Counted from the first letter of the stretch, positions 50,751 to 60,914 are shown. The stretch: DNA of 64,000 bases from Chryseobacterium sp. SSA4.19 (GCF_022601875.1 NZ_JAKVIP010000007.1:1-64000), one strand, 5' to 3'. Notes: generated from the letters alone by a model not told the origin. Numbers and translations are program-made.

Positions 50751-51563
50751 TTGAACACTAAAGAATACATATCATCCGGAATTATAGAATCTTATATTCT
50801 AGGTCTTGCTTCTCCAGAGGAGGCAGGCATTTTGGAGTGTGTGATAAAGAATAATGCTGAAGTAAAAGCTGCTTTCGAAGAGGCACAGAAAACAATGGAA
50901 GATCTTGCAACGGCTCAGGCTGTGGCACCTCCTGTTGATCTGAAATCAAAGATTTGGGACAAAATCCAGCAGGAACAGAATATTGAAGATCACCGTTCTT
51001 TATTTCCTGCAGCGAATATTTCTACAGCCAAACCTAGTGAAGATAAAAAAATAGAAAAGAACAGCAACTGGAAATCATATACAATTGCAGCATCAGTTCT
51101 GTTTCTGATCAGCATGGCGGGAAATTTATTTTGGATGAATACACAGTCTGAAATGAAAGACCAGCTGGCAGCCATGAAAACCGAAAAACAGTCTCAGGAT
51201 CTGGCTATGCAGAAAATGAACAGGAAAATGGATATGTTTACCAATCCGGATATGAAGATGGTCATACTGAAAGGTGTTGAGAAGCATACGGATTCCAAAG
51301 CGATGGTTTTCTGGGATAAAAAAACAAAAGAAGTTTACCTGAACGCAGAAAGCCTCCCCGAAGCACCTAAAGGCATGCAGTACCAGCTTTGGGCTATTGC
51401 AGACGGAAAGCCGGTGAATGCAGGAATGTATACTGCTGACAAGGACAGCAGGATCGCCTTAGCAAATATACCGAATGCCCAGGCTTTTGCGATCACTCTT
51501 GAGAAACAAGGGGGAAGTCCGGTTCCAACCATGGAAAACATGTATGTGATGGGAGAAACCTAA
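50751..51563 (+). CDS. RskA-type anti-sigma factor
   Basis: 270 residues from a TTG immediately after the sigma stop. The N-terminal anti-sigma helices (IESYILGLASPEEAGILECV) bind the sigma factor. One membrane span (about 105-128, TIAASVLFLISMAGNLFWMN) leads to the periplasmic RskA_C domain with AMVFWDKKTKEVYLNAESLP and GMQYQLWAIADGKPVNAGMY. The sigma factor is released upon loss of this protein. Typical length for the family. Confidence 0.9.
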   Translation: MNTKEYISSGIIESYILGLASPEEAGILECVIKNNAEVKAAFEEAQKTMEDLATAQAVAPPVDLKSKIWDKIQQEQNIEDHRSLFPAANISTAKPSEDKKIEKNSNWKSYTIAASVLFLISMAGNLFWMNTQSEMKDQLAAMKTEKQSQDLAMQKMNRKMDMFTNPDMKMVILKGVEKHTDSKAMVFWDKKTKEVYLNAESLPEAPKGMQYQLWAIADGKPVNAGMYTADKDSRIALANIPNAQAFAITLEKQGGSPVPTMENMYVMGET

Positions 51564-51592
51564 TCTGAATTGTAAAACAGAATATATCATAT

Positions 51593-51618
51593 AAAGATCA
51601 GCAAAAGCTGGTCTTTTT
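51593..51618 (+). terminator. Hairpin terminator after the anti-sigma gene
   Basis: A 10-bp stem with one wobble (arms 51593-51602 and 51607-51616), AAAA loop and a T run. Confidence 0.75.
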
Positions 51619-51703
51619 TATTGTCGGACCTATTGATATTGGAGAATATGATATTCTTAACCAAAGTAAAATCCTTATCTTTAAGTTCATCAATCATTAT
51701 TTT

Positions 51704-52648
51704 ATGAAAAAACGAACAATTAAAAACACCGACCTTTCGGTGGCGCCGGTTAATTTTGGAGGGAATGTTTTCGGCTGGACACTGGAGGAGAAACAGTCAT
51801 TTGATATTTTAGACCGGTTTACCCTTGAAGGTTTTAATTTTATAGATACTGCCGATACTTATTCCTGGTGGGTGAACGGAAAAGGCGGGCAATCTGAAGA
51901 AATCATCGGGAAATGGATGAAAAACCGCGGGAACAGGAATGACCTTGTCATTGCCACTAAAGTCGGTTCCGGAACAAAAGAACATGGTTTTGACATCAGC
52001 AGAAAGCACATCCTGAAGTCTGTTGACGAATCTTTACAACGCCTTCAGACTGATCACATCGATTTGTATTATACTCATTTTGATGACAATAAAACTCCTG
52101 TTGAAGAAACTTTATCCGCTTATGATGAAATTATAAAAGCCGGGAAAGTCCGTTATATTGGCGCTTCCAATCTTTCTCCTGAAAGGCTCAGAGAATCTTT
52201 TGAAGTTTCAGAGAAAAATAATCTTCCGAAATATGTGGCACTCCAGCCTCATTACAATTTAATGGAAAGAGAAAAATTTGAAACCCATTACGCTCCGTTT
52301 GTCGATGAATTCGACTTAAGTGTTTTTACATATTGGTCTTTGGCTTCAGGATTTTTAACAGGGAAGTACCGTGATGAAAATGATTTGTCTAAAAGCCAGC
52401 GTGGAGAAGGAGCAAGAAAATATTTAAATCCAAAAGGGTTGAAAGTCCTGCAGGCTTTAAATGAAATCAGTGGAGCTTATAACTCTGAACCTGCTGCAGT
52501 AGCATTGGCCTGGCTGTTAGCCAATCCTTTGGTTACAGCACCGATTGTAAGTGCAACCAACTCATCTCAACTGAAAACATTATCTGACGCTCCAAAATTG
52601 GAATTAGGTACTCAAGATATTGAGATTCTCAATACCGTAAGCCGATAA
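51704..52648 (+). CDS. Aldo/keto reductase
   Basis: 314 residues, TIM-barrel NADPH reductase. The AKR tetrad can be placed: Asp and Tyr in FIDTADTYSWW, Lys in IATKVGSG and His in DLYYTHFDD. The C-terminal SATNSSQLKTL binds the cofactor phosphate. It is of the YajO/YdjG-like subgroup acting on aldehydes and ketones, with physiological substrate unknown. Stand-alone with its own terminator (52664-52695). Confidence 0.9.
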   Translation: MKKRTIKNTDLSVAPVNFGGNVFGWTLEEKQSFDILDRFTLEGFNFIDTADTYSWWVNGKGGQSEEIIGKWMKNRGNRNDLVIATKVGSGTKEHGFDISRKHILKSVDESLQRLQTDHIDLYYTHFDDNKTPVEETLSAYDEIIKAGKVRYIGASNLSPERLRESFEVSEKNNLPKYVALQPHYNLMEREKFETHYAPFVDEFDLSVFTYWSLASGFLTGKYRDENDLSKSQRGEGARKYLNPKGLKVLQALNEISGAYNSEPAAVALAWLLANPLVTAPIVSATNSSQLKTLSDAPKLELGTQDIEILNTVSR

Positions 52649-52663
52649 TTATTTACCCATCAA

Positions 52664-52695
52664 AAAAGCCGTTCAAATACATTTGAGCGGCTTTT
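52664..52695. terminator. Bidirectional hairpin terminator
   Basis: A 15-bp stem with one wobble (arms 52664-52678 and 52681-52695), 2-base loop, A/T-rich flanks on both sides, between the convergent AKR and CLC genes. Confidence 0.85.
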
Positions 52696-52716
52696 ATTAT
52701 TTAAAATCTGATATTT

Positions 52717-54561
52717 TTAATCAGAATATTCTTTCAGCAGCTGGCGGTAACTCATCAGAATAGTAGACTTTGAAATAAATCCGATAAATATATTCTGATC
52801 ATTTACCACCGGTAAATTCCACACTCCGGTATCATCAAAAGTCTGAAGAATCTCCAACGGCTGATTTTCAGGATGGATGATGGCCGGCGGTGCTTTCATG
52901 ATCTGAATGATCGTTGCCGATATTTTTTCTTCAGCAAACAGATATGGGCGGATATCATCCAAAGTTAAAATACCCCTTAACTTTTTATCATCATTCACCA
53001 CGGCAAAGATATTTTTATTACCATTCTTCACCAGCCCGAATAAATCCGTGATCGGTGCATCCTCATCGATTACCTGCGAATAGCGGTCAATAAAATCTTC
53101 TGTTTTCAGTGAGAATAATAAATTTTTGTCATGCTTGCTCGTAAAGATTTTCCCCTGGTCTGCCAGTGATTTCAGTTCGGGTGAAATAGGTGAAAACCAT
53201 TTTGCGATAAGATAAGATATAATAGCAACGATCATTAAAGGAATGAAAAGGTCATACCCAAAGCTCGACTCTGCAATCAGGAAAATAGCGGTTAACGGCG
53301 CATACATGACTCCGCTCATGGCACCTGCCATCCCGACCAGGACAAGATTGGTAACAGGAACTTCATCAAAACCGATTTGCTGGCATATTACTGCAAAAAG
53401 ATATCCAACCGTTCCCCCTGCAAAAAGGGAAGGCGCAAAATTACCTCCGTTTCCTCCGCTGAAAATGGTAAAGGAGGTAGCAAAAGCTTTCAGCAAAAGA
53501 ACAAGGATCAGGAAAATAATAATGGTAAAATTCTTAATTTCAAAATACCTGAAAAAGCTGTTTTCTATAATCGTATGGGTATTCCCGTTGGTAAAAGCTT
53601 TAACCGTGTCATATCCTTCACCGAATAAAGGCGGGAACAGAACACAAAGCATTGACAGAACAGCACCGCCGAACATCGCTTTTCTGAGTGGAGACATTTT
53701 TAATCCTTTAATAAAATGTTCAACTTTCTGAGAAATAACGACAAAATACCTGGCATACAGACCTGTAAAAATTCCCAATATGAAATAATACGGAAGGTTT
53801 TTATAATTAAATGCCTCTCTGGTGTAAAACCTGAAAAGAACATCTTCCTGAAGCAGAACTCTGGACAATAAACTTCCGCAGACCGCCGCTACGACAAGAG
53901 GAATGAAATCTGTAAAAACCACTCCGGTGAGCAGGATTTCGAAAGCAAACATAATTCCTGCAATAGGAGCGTTGAAAGCGGAAGCAATCCCTGCGGTAGC
54001 ACCAGCGGCCAGCAATAGAGTACGCTCTTTATAGCTTAAACGGTAGGTCCGGGCATAATTGGAACCGATAGCTGCACCCGTAACGGCAATCGGACTTTCC
54101 AGTCCTGCAGAGCCTCCTAATCCTACCGTAATAGCGCTCTGGATAATCTGGGAATACATTTTTACTGAAGAAACAATACTTGAGTTCTGGGCAATTTCAT
54201 AAAGAATAACCCCGATTCCTTTTCGGTCCTGTCCCTTAAATATGGACATAACGATCATAACCGTCAGTACAATCCCTAAAAAAGGAAAAATAATGTAAAA
54301 TAAGATCTGATATTCAAAATGAACCTCTGTTGTAATGAAATGGTGGATATTATGAACCAGGGTTTTTAAAAGCACTCCTGCCAAACCTGCTGTGCAGCCC
54401 ACCAAAATACCGGATAGCACAAGGAATTGACTCCTGCTCAGTCTGTTACTGAGCCAATGAAGAATAAGCTCATAGCTACGTGCCTTTTCAAGTCCGTATT
54501 TTTGAAAGTCCCTTTTAAACTTAAGAAAGCTGAGAAATTTTTTTTTATGATGAATATTCAC
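52717..54561 (-). CDS. CLC-family chloride channel/transporter with CBS pair
   Basis: 614 residues. The membrane part (about 40-450) has GLGGSAGLESPIAVTGAAIG with the gating-Glu position in GLESP, and GGNGGNFAPSLFAGG, the GxFxP motif. The C-terminal ~130 residues form two CBS domains (DLFGLVKNGNKNIFAVVND; VWNLPVVNDQNIFIGFISKS), which sense nucleotides. Whether it is a channel or a proton exchanger is not clear. Length is normal for a bacterial CLC with CBS domains. Confidence 0.9.
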   Translation of the reverse strand: MNIHHKKKFLSFLKFKRDFQKYGLEKARSYELILHWLSNRLSRSQFLVLSGILVGCTAGLAGVLLKTLVHNIHHFITTEVHFEYQILFYIIFPFLGIVLTVMIVMSIFKGQDRKGIGVILYEIAQNSSIVSSVKMYSQIIQSAITVGLGGSAGLESPIAVTGAAIGSNYARTYRLSYKERTLLLAAGATAGIASAFNAPIAGIMFAFEILLTGVVFTDFIPLVVAAVCGSLLSRVLLQEDVLFRFYTREAFNYKNLPYYFILGIFTGLYARYFVVISQKVEHFIKGLKMSPLRKAMFGGAVLSMLCVLFPPLFGEGYDTVKAFTNGNTHTIIENSFFRYFEIKNFTIIIFLILVLLLKAFATSFTIFSGGNGGNFAPSLFAGGTVGYLFAVICQQIGFDEVPVTNLVLVGMAGAMSGVMYAPLTAIFLIAESSFGYDLFIPLMIVAIISYLIAKWFSPISPELKSLADQGKIFTSKHDKNLLFSLKTEDFIDRYSQVIDEDAPITDLFGLVKNGNKNIFAVVNDDKKLRGILTLDDIRPYLFAEEKISATIIQIMKAPPAIIHPENQPLEILQTFDDTGVWNLPVVNDQNIFIGFISKSTILMSYRQLLKEYSD

Positions 54562-54635
54562 CGATATGAATGTTTACACTGCAACCGAATTGTCACAGGT
54601 CTGTAAATTTATGAAATATATCATGAATATTAAAA

Positions 54636-55907
54636 TTACTGATGCTCACTCGTTTCTCTTTTAGGTCTTAAGATTAAGCGTATCGAAGGGTTATTGGTAA
54701 TAAACAATCTCAGCCAGTTAAAGGCCAGGCGCACTTTGCTCCTGAATGTAACAAGCGGAATAATATGAATGAACAGCCAGGTAAGCCATGCTGTAAAACC
54801 TTTGTATGAAAATTTAGGAAGATCAACTACAGCATCGAATTTTGAAATAATAGCCATGCTTCCTTTGTTATTATAAGTGAAAGGTTTCAGAACCTTTTCA
54901 TCTTCAATCCGCTTCAGGTTTTCAGCTAAGTTTATTGCCTGCTGAATGGCTACCTGAGCTAATTGGGGATGTCCTTTTGGATATTTTTCTTCGGTAAGCT
55001 GTAATGAAATATCACCCAATGCATAAATATTTGCCGTATTTTGAACTTTATTGTATGCATCTACTAGCAATCTCCTTCCTTTCCCGATGCTTTCTTCAGG
55101 AATTCCCGGAACTTCCCGTCCGATTACGCCTGAAGTCCAGATCAATGTTTCTGTTTCAATGGTTTTACCGTCAGCCAGGATTACCTTTTTATCCATATAA
55201 TCTTTTACAGCTACATTCAGCAGTATCTTTACGCCTAGTTTTTTAAGTCTCTCATAAGCTGCCTCCTGTGCCATTTTACTCATTGGAGATAGCAATGTAG
55301 GAAGAGCATCAATCAAATAAATGTTAGACAGACCGAGTTTTATCTCCGGATATTCTTTTTCTGCAATATAGGCTCCCATTTCTGCGATCATCCCTGCAAG
55401 CTCAACACCAGTCGGCCCTCCGCCTGCAATAACAATATTTTGCAGCTTCTGCGCTTCTTTTACGTTTTTATTACGTGCCGCTTCTTCAAGTGTCAGTAGC
55501 ATGTGGTTTCTCAGATACAGCGCTTCATCAATAGTTTTCATGGATAATGCACATCTCTGTACATTGTCCATTCCAAAGAAATTGGTTTCAGTTCCCAATC
55601 CCAGAATAAGATAATCATAATTAATTGTTCCTGTATCAGTTTCAACAGTATTATGATCATGATTCACTTTTACCAGGCTCCCCATGTGGAAACTTACATT
55701 CTTATACTTTGAAATCATCTTCCGAAACGGATAACTGATATTGGATGCTTCAATGAACGAAGTGGCTACCTGATAAATAAGCGGCGGGAAAAAATGATAA
55801 TTGTTTTTGTCAACCAAAGTAATACGGAACCGGTTGTCATTTACCATAGACTTAATAAGGTTGATCCCTGCGAATCCTCCGCCTATGATGACGATATGCT
55901 TTTTCAT
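54636..55907 (-). CDS. ndh: Type II NADH dehydrogenase (NDH-2)
   Basis: 423 residues. First dinucleotide fold IVIIGGGFAGINLIKSM (FAD), second NIVIAGGGPTGVELAGMIAE (NADH), and IYALGDISLQL near the end of the FAD site. A C-terminal amphipathic/membrane segment (FTAWLTWLFIHIIPLVTFRS) anchors it to the inner membrane. It oxidises NADH and reduces quinone without pumping protons. Confidence 0.92.
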   Translation of the reverse strand: MKKHIVIIGGGFAGINLIKSMVNDNRFRITLVDKNNYHFFPPLIYQVATSFIEASNISYPFRKMISKYKNVSFHMGSLVKVNHDHNTVETDTGTINYDYLILGLGTETNFFGMDNVQRCALSMKTIDEALYLRNHMLLTLEEAARNKNVKEAQKLQNIVIAGGGPTGVELAGMIAEMGAYIAEKEYPEIKLGLSNIYLIDALPTLLSPMSKMAQEAAYERLKKLGVKILLNVAVKDYMDKKVILADGKTIETETLIWTSGVIGREVPGIPEESIGKGRRLLVDAYNKVQNTANIYALGDISLQLTEEKYPKGHPQLAQVAIQQAINLAENLKRIEDEKVLKPFTYNNKGSMAIISKFDAVVDLPKFSYKGFTAWLTWLFIHIIPLVTFRSKVRLAFNWLRLFITNNPSIRLILRPKRETSEHQ

Positions 55908-56052
55908 ATATATGATATTGAAGTGGTGCTGTTAACGATTCAATAATAAAGCCAAATAAAGGTTTTGTGGTAGATTTATATTCAATGGAACTATCATAAA
56001 TCTGAAGTTTAGAAAAATAATTTAAATATCAAATATTTATAAAAGCAAAAAA

Positions 56053-56265
56053 TCAAATCGAGCAACATAACAGGCAGAAATTCCTGATAATAACTTCCCT
56101 GAAATCCAGTTCCCAAAAAAACTTTCCTTTTTTCTGAAGAATTAGTATGAAATGTTCATCGCGATGTGCGATGTGCCCTTCATGACGAGTTTCATCAATA
56201 CCGATTATTTCGATACCGGTGGATTCGAGTTCATTTTTATGAAAAAGTATTTCGGTTTTTGCCAT
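56053..56265 (-). pseudogene. N-terminal fragment of an AraC-type regulator
   Basis: A 70-codon frame starting MAKTEILFHKNELESTGIEI and including HIAHRDEHFILILQKKGKFF. That matches the cupin-like N-terminus of flavobacterial AraC regulators (the HRDDHY-FILQ pattern). After DFREVIIRNF the similarity stops and the frame ends in a cysteine-rich tail. No cupin remainder or DNA-binding domain is found before 55908 in any frame. It is most likely a truncated, non-functional relic. It is divergent from the AKR gene at 56369, its probable former target. Confidence 0.6.
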
Positions 56266-56368
56266 TTATGATCTTAAATCGGGGTAAAATTACAGAATAT
56301 GATGATCTCATGGCAAGTCTGCATAATGTTTGTATCCTTCATAACAACCGAATCTTAAATATTATAAT

Positions 56369-57358
56369 ATGAACACAGACATTTTAAAAGAAAATCACAA
56401 GCTCGGACTGGGCGGCGTTGCCATAGGGACAGCATTTAAAGCACTTACGGATGAAGAATCTCATGACGTTTTGCAAAAAGCCTGGGACCTGGGAATCAGA
56501 TATTATGATACTTCACCCTGGTATGGGCTGACTAAAAGCGAAAGAAGGTTTGGAAAGTTTCTTGCAGGTCAAAATAGGGATGAGTTTATTTTTTCTACGA
56601 AAGTAGGAAGGTTATTTACCGCTGTACCGGAAAATGAGGTGCCTCCGACCATGTGGCAGGATCCTTTATCTTTTGATTTTGAGCACAATTATACGGCTGA
56701 TGCTGTTAAAAGATCGATTGAAGAAAGCCTTGAAAGGACGAAACTCAGCCATATTGATATTATATACGTACATGACCTGTCAGAAGACCAGGTCGGAGAC
56801 CGTTATCCCTATTTTTTAAAGCAGGCAAGGGAAGGCGCATTTAAAGTTCTCTCGGAATTAAGGGACCAGGGTGTTATCAAAGCATGGGGAATGGGCGTTA
56901 ATAAAATTGAACCTATTTTAGATTGTATTGAGGCTGCCGATCCGGACGTCTGCCTTTCCGCAACACAATATTCTATTCTTGAACATGAAGATGCGGTTGA
57001 CCGATTGCTGCCTGCAGTAAAGAAGGCAGGAGTGAAACTTGTTTCCGGCGCTGGTTACAATTCAGGATTTATTAATGGCAGGCCAAGATATAATTATAAG
57101 GATGTAATCCCAAAAGGAATGATGGAGAAGCGTAATAAAATCACTGAGATCGCCAAAAGATATGAAATTGATATTGTAGATGCCGCTCTTCAGTTTGTAC
57201 TGGCAGCTGATGAATTTGCTTCTATTATCCCTGGAGCAAGCACACCTGAGCAGGTAGAAGATAACGTAAATGCGTTACATAAAAATATTCCTTCAGACTT
57301 CTGGAAAGAATTGAAATCCGAGGGATTGATTTATGAAAAGGCCCAGACACCCGAATAA
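56369..57358 (+). CDS. Aldo/keto reductase (D-threo-aldose/L-fucose dehydrogenase-like)
   Basis: 329 residues. Tetrad residues: Asp and Tyr in YYDTSPWYGLTKSERRFG, Lys in FSTKVGRL, His in IIYVHDLSED. The long loop (PPTMWQDPLSFDFEHNYTAD) fits the L-fucose/D-threo-aldose dehydrogenase and pyridoxal dehydrogenase subgroup. The C-terminal IIPGASTPEQVEDNV is the cofactor end. The divergent AraC-type gene has been reduced to a fragment. Confidence 0.88.
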   Translation: MNTDILKENHKLGLGGVAIGTAFKALTDEESHDVLQKAWDLGIRYYDTSPWYGLTKSERRFGKFLAGQNRDEFIFSTKVGRLFTAVPENEVPPTMWQDPLSFDFEHNYTADAVKRSIEESLERTKLSHIDIIYVHDLSEDQVGDRYPYFLKQAREGAFKVLSELRDQGVIKAWGMGVNKIEPILDCIEAADPDVCLSATQYSILEHEDAVDRLLPAVKKAGVKLVSGAGYNSGFINGRPRYNYKDVIPKGMMEKRNKITEIAKRYEIDIVDAALQFVLAADEFASIIPGASTPEQVEDNVNALHKNIPSDFWKELKSEGLIYEKAQTPE

Positions 57359-57382
57359 TTTATAATTTATAAAGGTCTAATC

Positions 57383-57413
57383 TAACCTCTCGGTCTCTCT
57401 GAGAGGTTATTTT
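57383..57413 (+). terminator. Hairpin terminator after the AKR gene
   Basis: A 9-bp stem (arms 57383-57391 and 57401-57409) with a 9-base loop and a TTTT tail. Confidence 0.7.
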
Positions 57414-57634
57414 GTCAATAGGTAAAATGACGTGACGAATTACTAATGATCAATATTAAATAATATTAATGTTGATGAAGATTGTATCATCAAATCAATT
57501 ATTTGAATTTTAAATATTTAAGTATACAGACAAAGGCTATAAAATAAGTTGATTTAATTTTTTTTTAAGGAAATATTAAATATTAAGTGATGTAATATTA
57601 TTTGTGTGTTAACGCGTGGGATTGCACTTCATGA

Positions 57635-57642
57635 TACTTTTG
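57635..57642 (+). promoter_or_regulatory. Bacteroidetes -7 promoter box
   Basis: TACTTTTG, a perfect TAnnTTTG match, 23 bases before the ATG of the receptor gene. The same octamer is at 9531-9538. Confidence 0.5.
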
Positions 57643-57665
57643 TGGTACAATTTGAAGTATAAAAA

Positions 57666-60600
57666 ATGAAAAAAGTAATCTGTGCCATTGCATTAATATC
57701 TTTCAGTTTTGTTTTTTCACAGGAGACAAGCTCTAAGATTTTCGGAAGACTAAGGGGAACTGCCTCTGAGATGACCATAAAAGTAATCCATATTCCCACC
57801 AACAGTACATTCGAAACCAAAAGCAATAAGAACGGACAGTTCAGCCTTGATAACCTGCAGCCGGGCGGACCTTATTCCATTGAAGTCATCGATGGTAGCA
57901 AAGTGATCTATTCCAACAGCAATGTTCAGCTTTCTCTGGGAAATAATGATCTTCCGGTGGTAGAAATTGGTAACCATGAAAAAGTTATTGATGAAGTGAA
58001 ACTCACGTCCAAAAGAACAACCGCGGCAAAATTTGGAGTGGGGATTAGCCAGGCACAGATTTCCGGCCTTCCGAATATCAACAGAGGAATCCAGGATGTT
58101 ACCAAACTGGTTCCGCAAAGTGCCAATAATTCATTTAATGGAACCAATTTCCGGTATAATAACGTGACGATTGACGGTTCTATCAATAATGATGCGATCG
58201 GGTTTAGTCCGTCGTTAGGAGGACAGACAGGAACGTCGGGTATGCCGGGGAGCAGTACCCGTTCCAATTCCATCAGTCTGGATGCCATACAGGATGTACA
58301 GGTATATATTGCTCCCTATGATGTAAAATTAGGAAACTTTCTGGGTGGAAGCATTAACGCCGTAACAAGAAGCGGAAGTAATAATGTGGAAGGATCACTG
58401 TATATGTATGGCAGGAATGCTGCGATTACAGGAAGAAACAGGATAGGAGACAACTCAAAAATGCCGAATTCTTTTGAAGATTTTATATATGGCGGAAGAG
58501 TAGGACTGCCTGTAGTAAAAGATAAAATTTTCTTATTCAGTAATATTGAATATACGAAAAGAACAGACCCTGTTTTTTATAATGCAGGCGATCAGGGCGC
58601 ACTGCTGAATACAGCCACTGCACAGCAGATTTCTGATTTTGTAAGAAATAAGTACAACTTTAATGTCGGAACATCTGATCAGTACAATAACTTTTCGGAA
58701 AGTGCCAAACTGTTTAATAAATTAGACTGGAAGATTAATGACCGGCATACCTTATCCATTAAGAACAATACGGTATTCTCACAGGCTTCCAATCTGGAAA
58801 GAGACGGTGCCAATTTCCGTTTTTCAGGGATGGATTTTATTCAGAAAAACAATGCCTCTACCACCACGCTGGAACTTAAAAGCCGCTTTAATGACCGCTG
58901 GAACAACAATCTGATCCTAGGCTACTCATCGATTCATGATTACAGGGACCCAAGCTCGCAGAATGCGATGTTTCCACAGGTGGAGATTGCCTACAGTGGA
59001 GGCACTATTTTATTGGGAAATGACAGGGAAGCTACGGTTTTCAATATGAAGCAGAAAACTTTTGAAATCACCGATAATCTTACTTATAAAACAGGGCATC
59101 ATACCTTTTTATTGGGTACTCATAACGAATTATATAACATTGATTATGGGTTTGTCAACGCGCTAAACGGAAGGATCTCCTATAAAAGCTTAAATGATTT
59201 TTATAACGCCAACCCGGCAAGGATAAGAGGGACATACTCTTTAAACGGAGCCGACAGGCAGGATTTATTTGATAATCCTTATGCACAGTATAAGGTCAAT
59301 TTATTATCGATGTACTTTCAGGATGAAATTAATTTAGGACGGCTGAGACTGACGCCGGGTGTCAGGGTTGATTACACGGATTTACCGAACAAACCTATTT
59401 TAAGCCAGAAAGTTAACAGCTCACCAGCAGATCCGAACTATGGACATACCTATGATTATACTCCTTTGAGCCAGCTTACAAACGATTATCTTAACAAACC
59501 TACCATTTCTCCGAGATTAGGATTTAATATTGATCTTACCCAAGACAGGTCCCTGGTAATGAGAGGAGGCTCAGGTGTATTTGTGGGAAGAATCCCTTTT
59601 GCGTGGCTGGGATATGCTTATTACAATGACGGCGTAGGTTTCGGAAGCTATGATTATAATGCTCCGACAGCCGCTCAGCTTGCAGCTAATGGAGATCCTT
59701 TAGTAAGCGGAAATTTCCCGAAATGGCAGAACTCTTCCAAAGTACAGGTCGATCTTATTGACAATAACTTTAAAATGCCGAGGGTCTGGAGAAGTTCATT
59801 GGCACTGGATTATACGGTTTCAGGCTATAAATTGACCCTGGAAGGAATTTATACCAAAGTATTATATGATTTAAAATTCCAGCAGGTAAATAAATCAGAT
59901 AATCCAACGTATTTCAGTTATGATACCAATCATGAAATGCCTGTCTATTCTTCAAATATCAATAGTAATTTCTCCAATGCCTATATGCTTTCCAATACCA
60001 AAGAAGGCTACCGGTATAATCTGACGGCGCAGCTTGCTAAAGCTTACAATTTCGGGTTAAACTTTTTTGTAGCCTATACCTATGGAGATGCCAAAGATAT
60101 CACGAACGGAATCAGAAATTCAATGGAAAGCAACTGGCAGATGAACCAGTCCCTGACACCGAATAATCCTCAACTTACCACTTCCAACTTTGCCATTAAA
60201 AACAGAGTGGTCGCTAATCTCGGGTATTCTTTAAATCTTTCCCAGTCTAACAGATTGTCTGCAAATGTGTATTTTAATGCCCAATCAGGGAATCCTTTTT
60301 CATGGGGATTTATAAACAGTACCATTGCTAACAGCGGACAGGCGGCAGGTTTAGCCTATATTTTTAAAGATGCGGCAGAAGCGGCTAAATATATCGCTCC
60401 GATAAAAGATGCTTCAGGAAATATTACGGTTTCGGCTGCACAGCAGATTGCGGATTATGAAAAATTCATCAACGGAAATGAATACCTAAGCAGCCGCAGA
60501 GGTAAATTCACGGAACGTAACGGAGACAACACACCATGGAACATCCAGGCTGATTTCAGAATTATGGATGAAATCCGCCTAAGTGAAAAATCAAAAAATA

Positions 60601-60851
60601 CTCTTCAGATCTCTCTGAGTATCATTAATCTGACCAATTTATTGAACAAAGACTGGGGAAAAGTATATTTTGTACCCAATACATTCAATTCAACAGCAAG
60701 TGTTGGCCTAACGAAAGTGGGGAATATTGCTGCGGGGCAGCCATCAGCAGGAGATCCTGTCTATAATTTTACGACGCCGGGACTGCCTTATACCATAGAT
60801 CAGTTCGCTTCAAGATTTCAGGCTCAGCTTGGACTGCGGTACAATTTTTAA
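57666..60851 (+). CDS. Oar-like TonB-dependent receptor
   Basis: 1061 residues. Signal peptide about 1-18 (ends FVFSQ). A CarboxypepD-regulatory-like domain covers about 25-100 (STFETKSNKNGQFSLDNLQP). A plug with RGIQDVTKLVPQSANN and DAIQDVQVYIAPYDVKLGNF follows, then a long barrel ending in Phe (QLGLRYNF). The pattern fits the Oar-like outer-membrane proteins of Bacteroidetes and myxobacteria. Substrate unknown. Followed by a terminator and the ompH gene. Confidence 0.9.
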   Translation: MKKVICAIALISFSFVFSQETSSKIFGRLRGTASEMTIKVIHIPTNSTFETKSNKNGQFSLDNLQPGGPYSIEVIDGSKVIYSNSNVQLSLGNNDLPVVEIGNHEKVIDEVKLTSKRTTAAKFGVGISQAQISGLPNINRGIQDVTKLVPQSANNSFNGTNFRYNNVTIDGSINNDAIGFSPSLGGQTGTSGMPGSSTRSNSISLDAIQDVQVYIAPYDVKLGNFLGGSINAVTRSGSNNVEGSLYMYGRNAAITGRNRIGDNSKMPNSFEDFIYGGRVGLPVVKDKIFLFSNIEYTKRTDPVFYNAGDQGALLNTATAQQISDFVRNKYNFNVGTSDQYNNFSESAKLFNKLDWKINDRHTLSIKNNTVFSQASNLERDGANFRFSGMDFIQKNNASTTTLELKSRFNDRWNNNLILGYSSIHDYRDPSSQNAMFPQVEIAYSGGTILLGNDREATVFNMKQKTFEITDNLTYKTGHHTFLLGTHNELYNIDYGFVNALNGRISYKSLNDFYNANPARIRGTYSLNGADRQDLFDNPYAQYKVNLLSMYFQDEINLGRLRLTPGVRVDYTDLPNKPILSQKVNSSPADPNYGHTYDYTPLSQLTNDYLNKPTISPRLGFNIDLTQDRSLVMRGGSGVFVGRIPFAWLGYAYYNDGVGFGSYDYNAPTAAQLAANGDPLVSGNFPKWQNSSKVQVDLIDNNFKMPRVWRSSLALDYTVSGYKLTLEGIYTKVLYDLKFQQVNKSDNPTYFSYDTNHEMPVYSSNINSNFSNAYMLSNTKEGYRYNLTAQLAKAYNFGLNFFVAYTYGDAKDITNGIRNSMESNWQMNQSLTPNNPQLTTSNFAIKNRVVANLGYSLNLSQSNRLSANVYFNAQSGNPFSWGFINSTIANSGQAAGLAYIFKDAAEAAKYIAPIKDASGNITVSAAQQIADYEKFINGNEYLSSRRGKFTERNGDNTPWNIQADFRIMDEIRLSEKSKNTLQISLSIINLTNLLNKDWGKVYFVPNTFNSTASVGLTKVGNIAAGQPSAGDPVYNFTTPGLPYTIDQFASRFQAQLGLRYNF

Positions 60852-60883
60852 TGATAATTTTTCTTTTTATATATTCTTTCGAT

Positions 60884-60914
60884 AGAAGCCCGGATTTAAT
60901 TCAGGGCTTCTTTT
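60884..60914 (+). terminator. Hairpin terminator
   Basis: An 8-bp GC-containing stem (arms 60884-60891 and 60904-60911), 12-base loop and a T run after the receptor gene. Confidence 0.7.

Larger units (their letters stand above)
57359..57665 (+). other. Intergenic region with terminator and promoter
   Basis: 307 bases. It holds the AKR terminator (57383-57413) and the receptor promoter box (57635-57642). The remainder is A/T-rich with nothing recognised. Confidence 0.55.
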
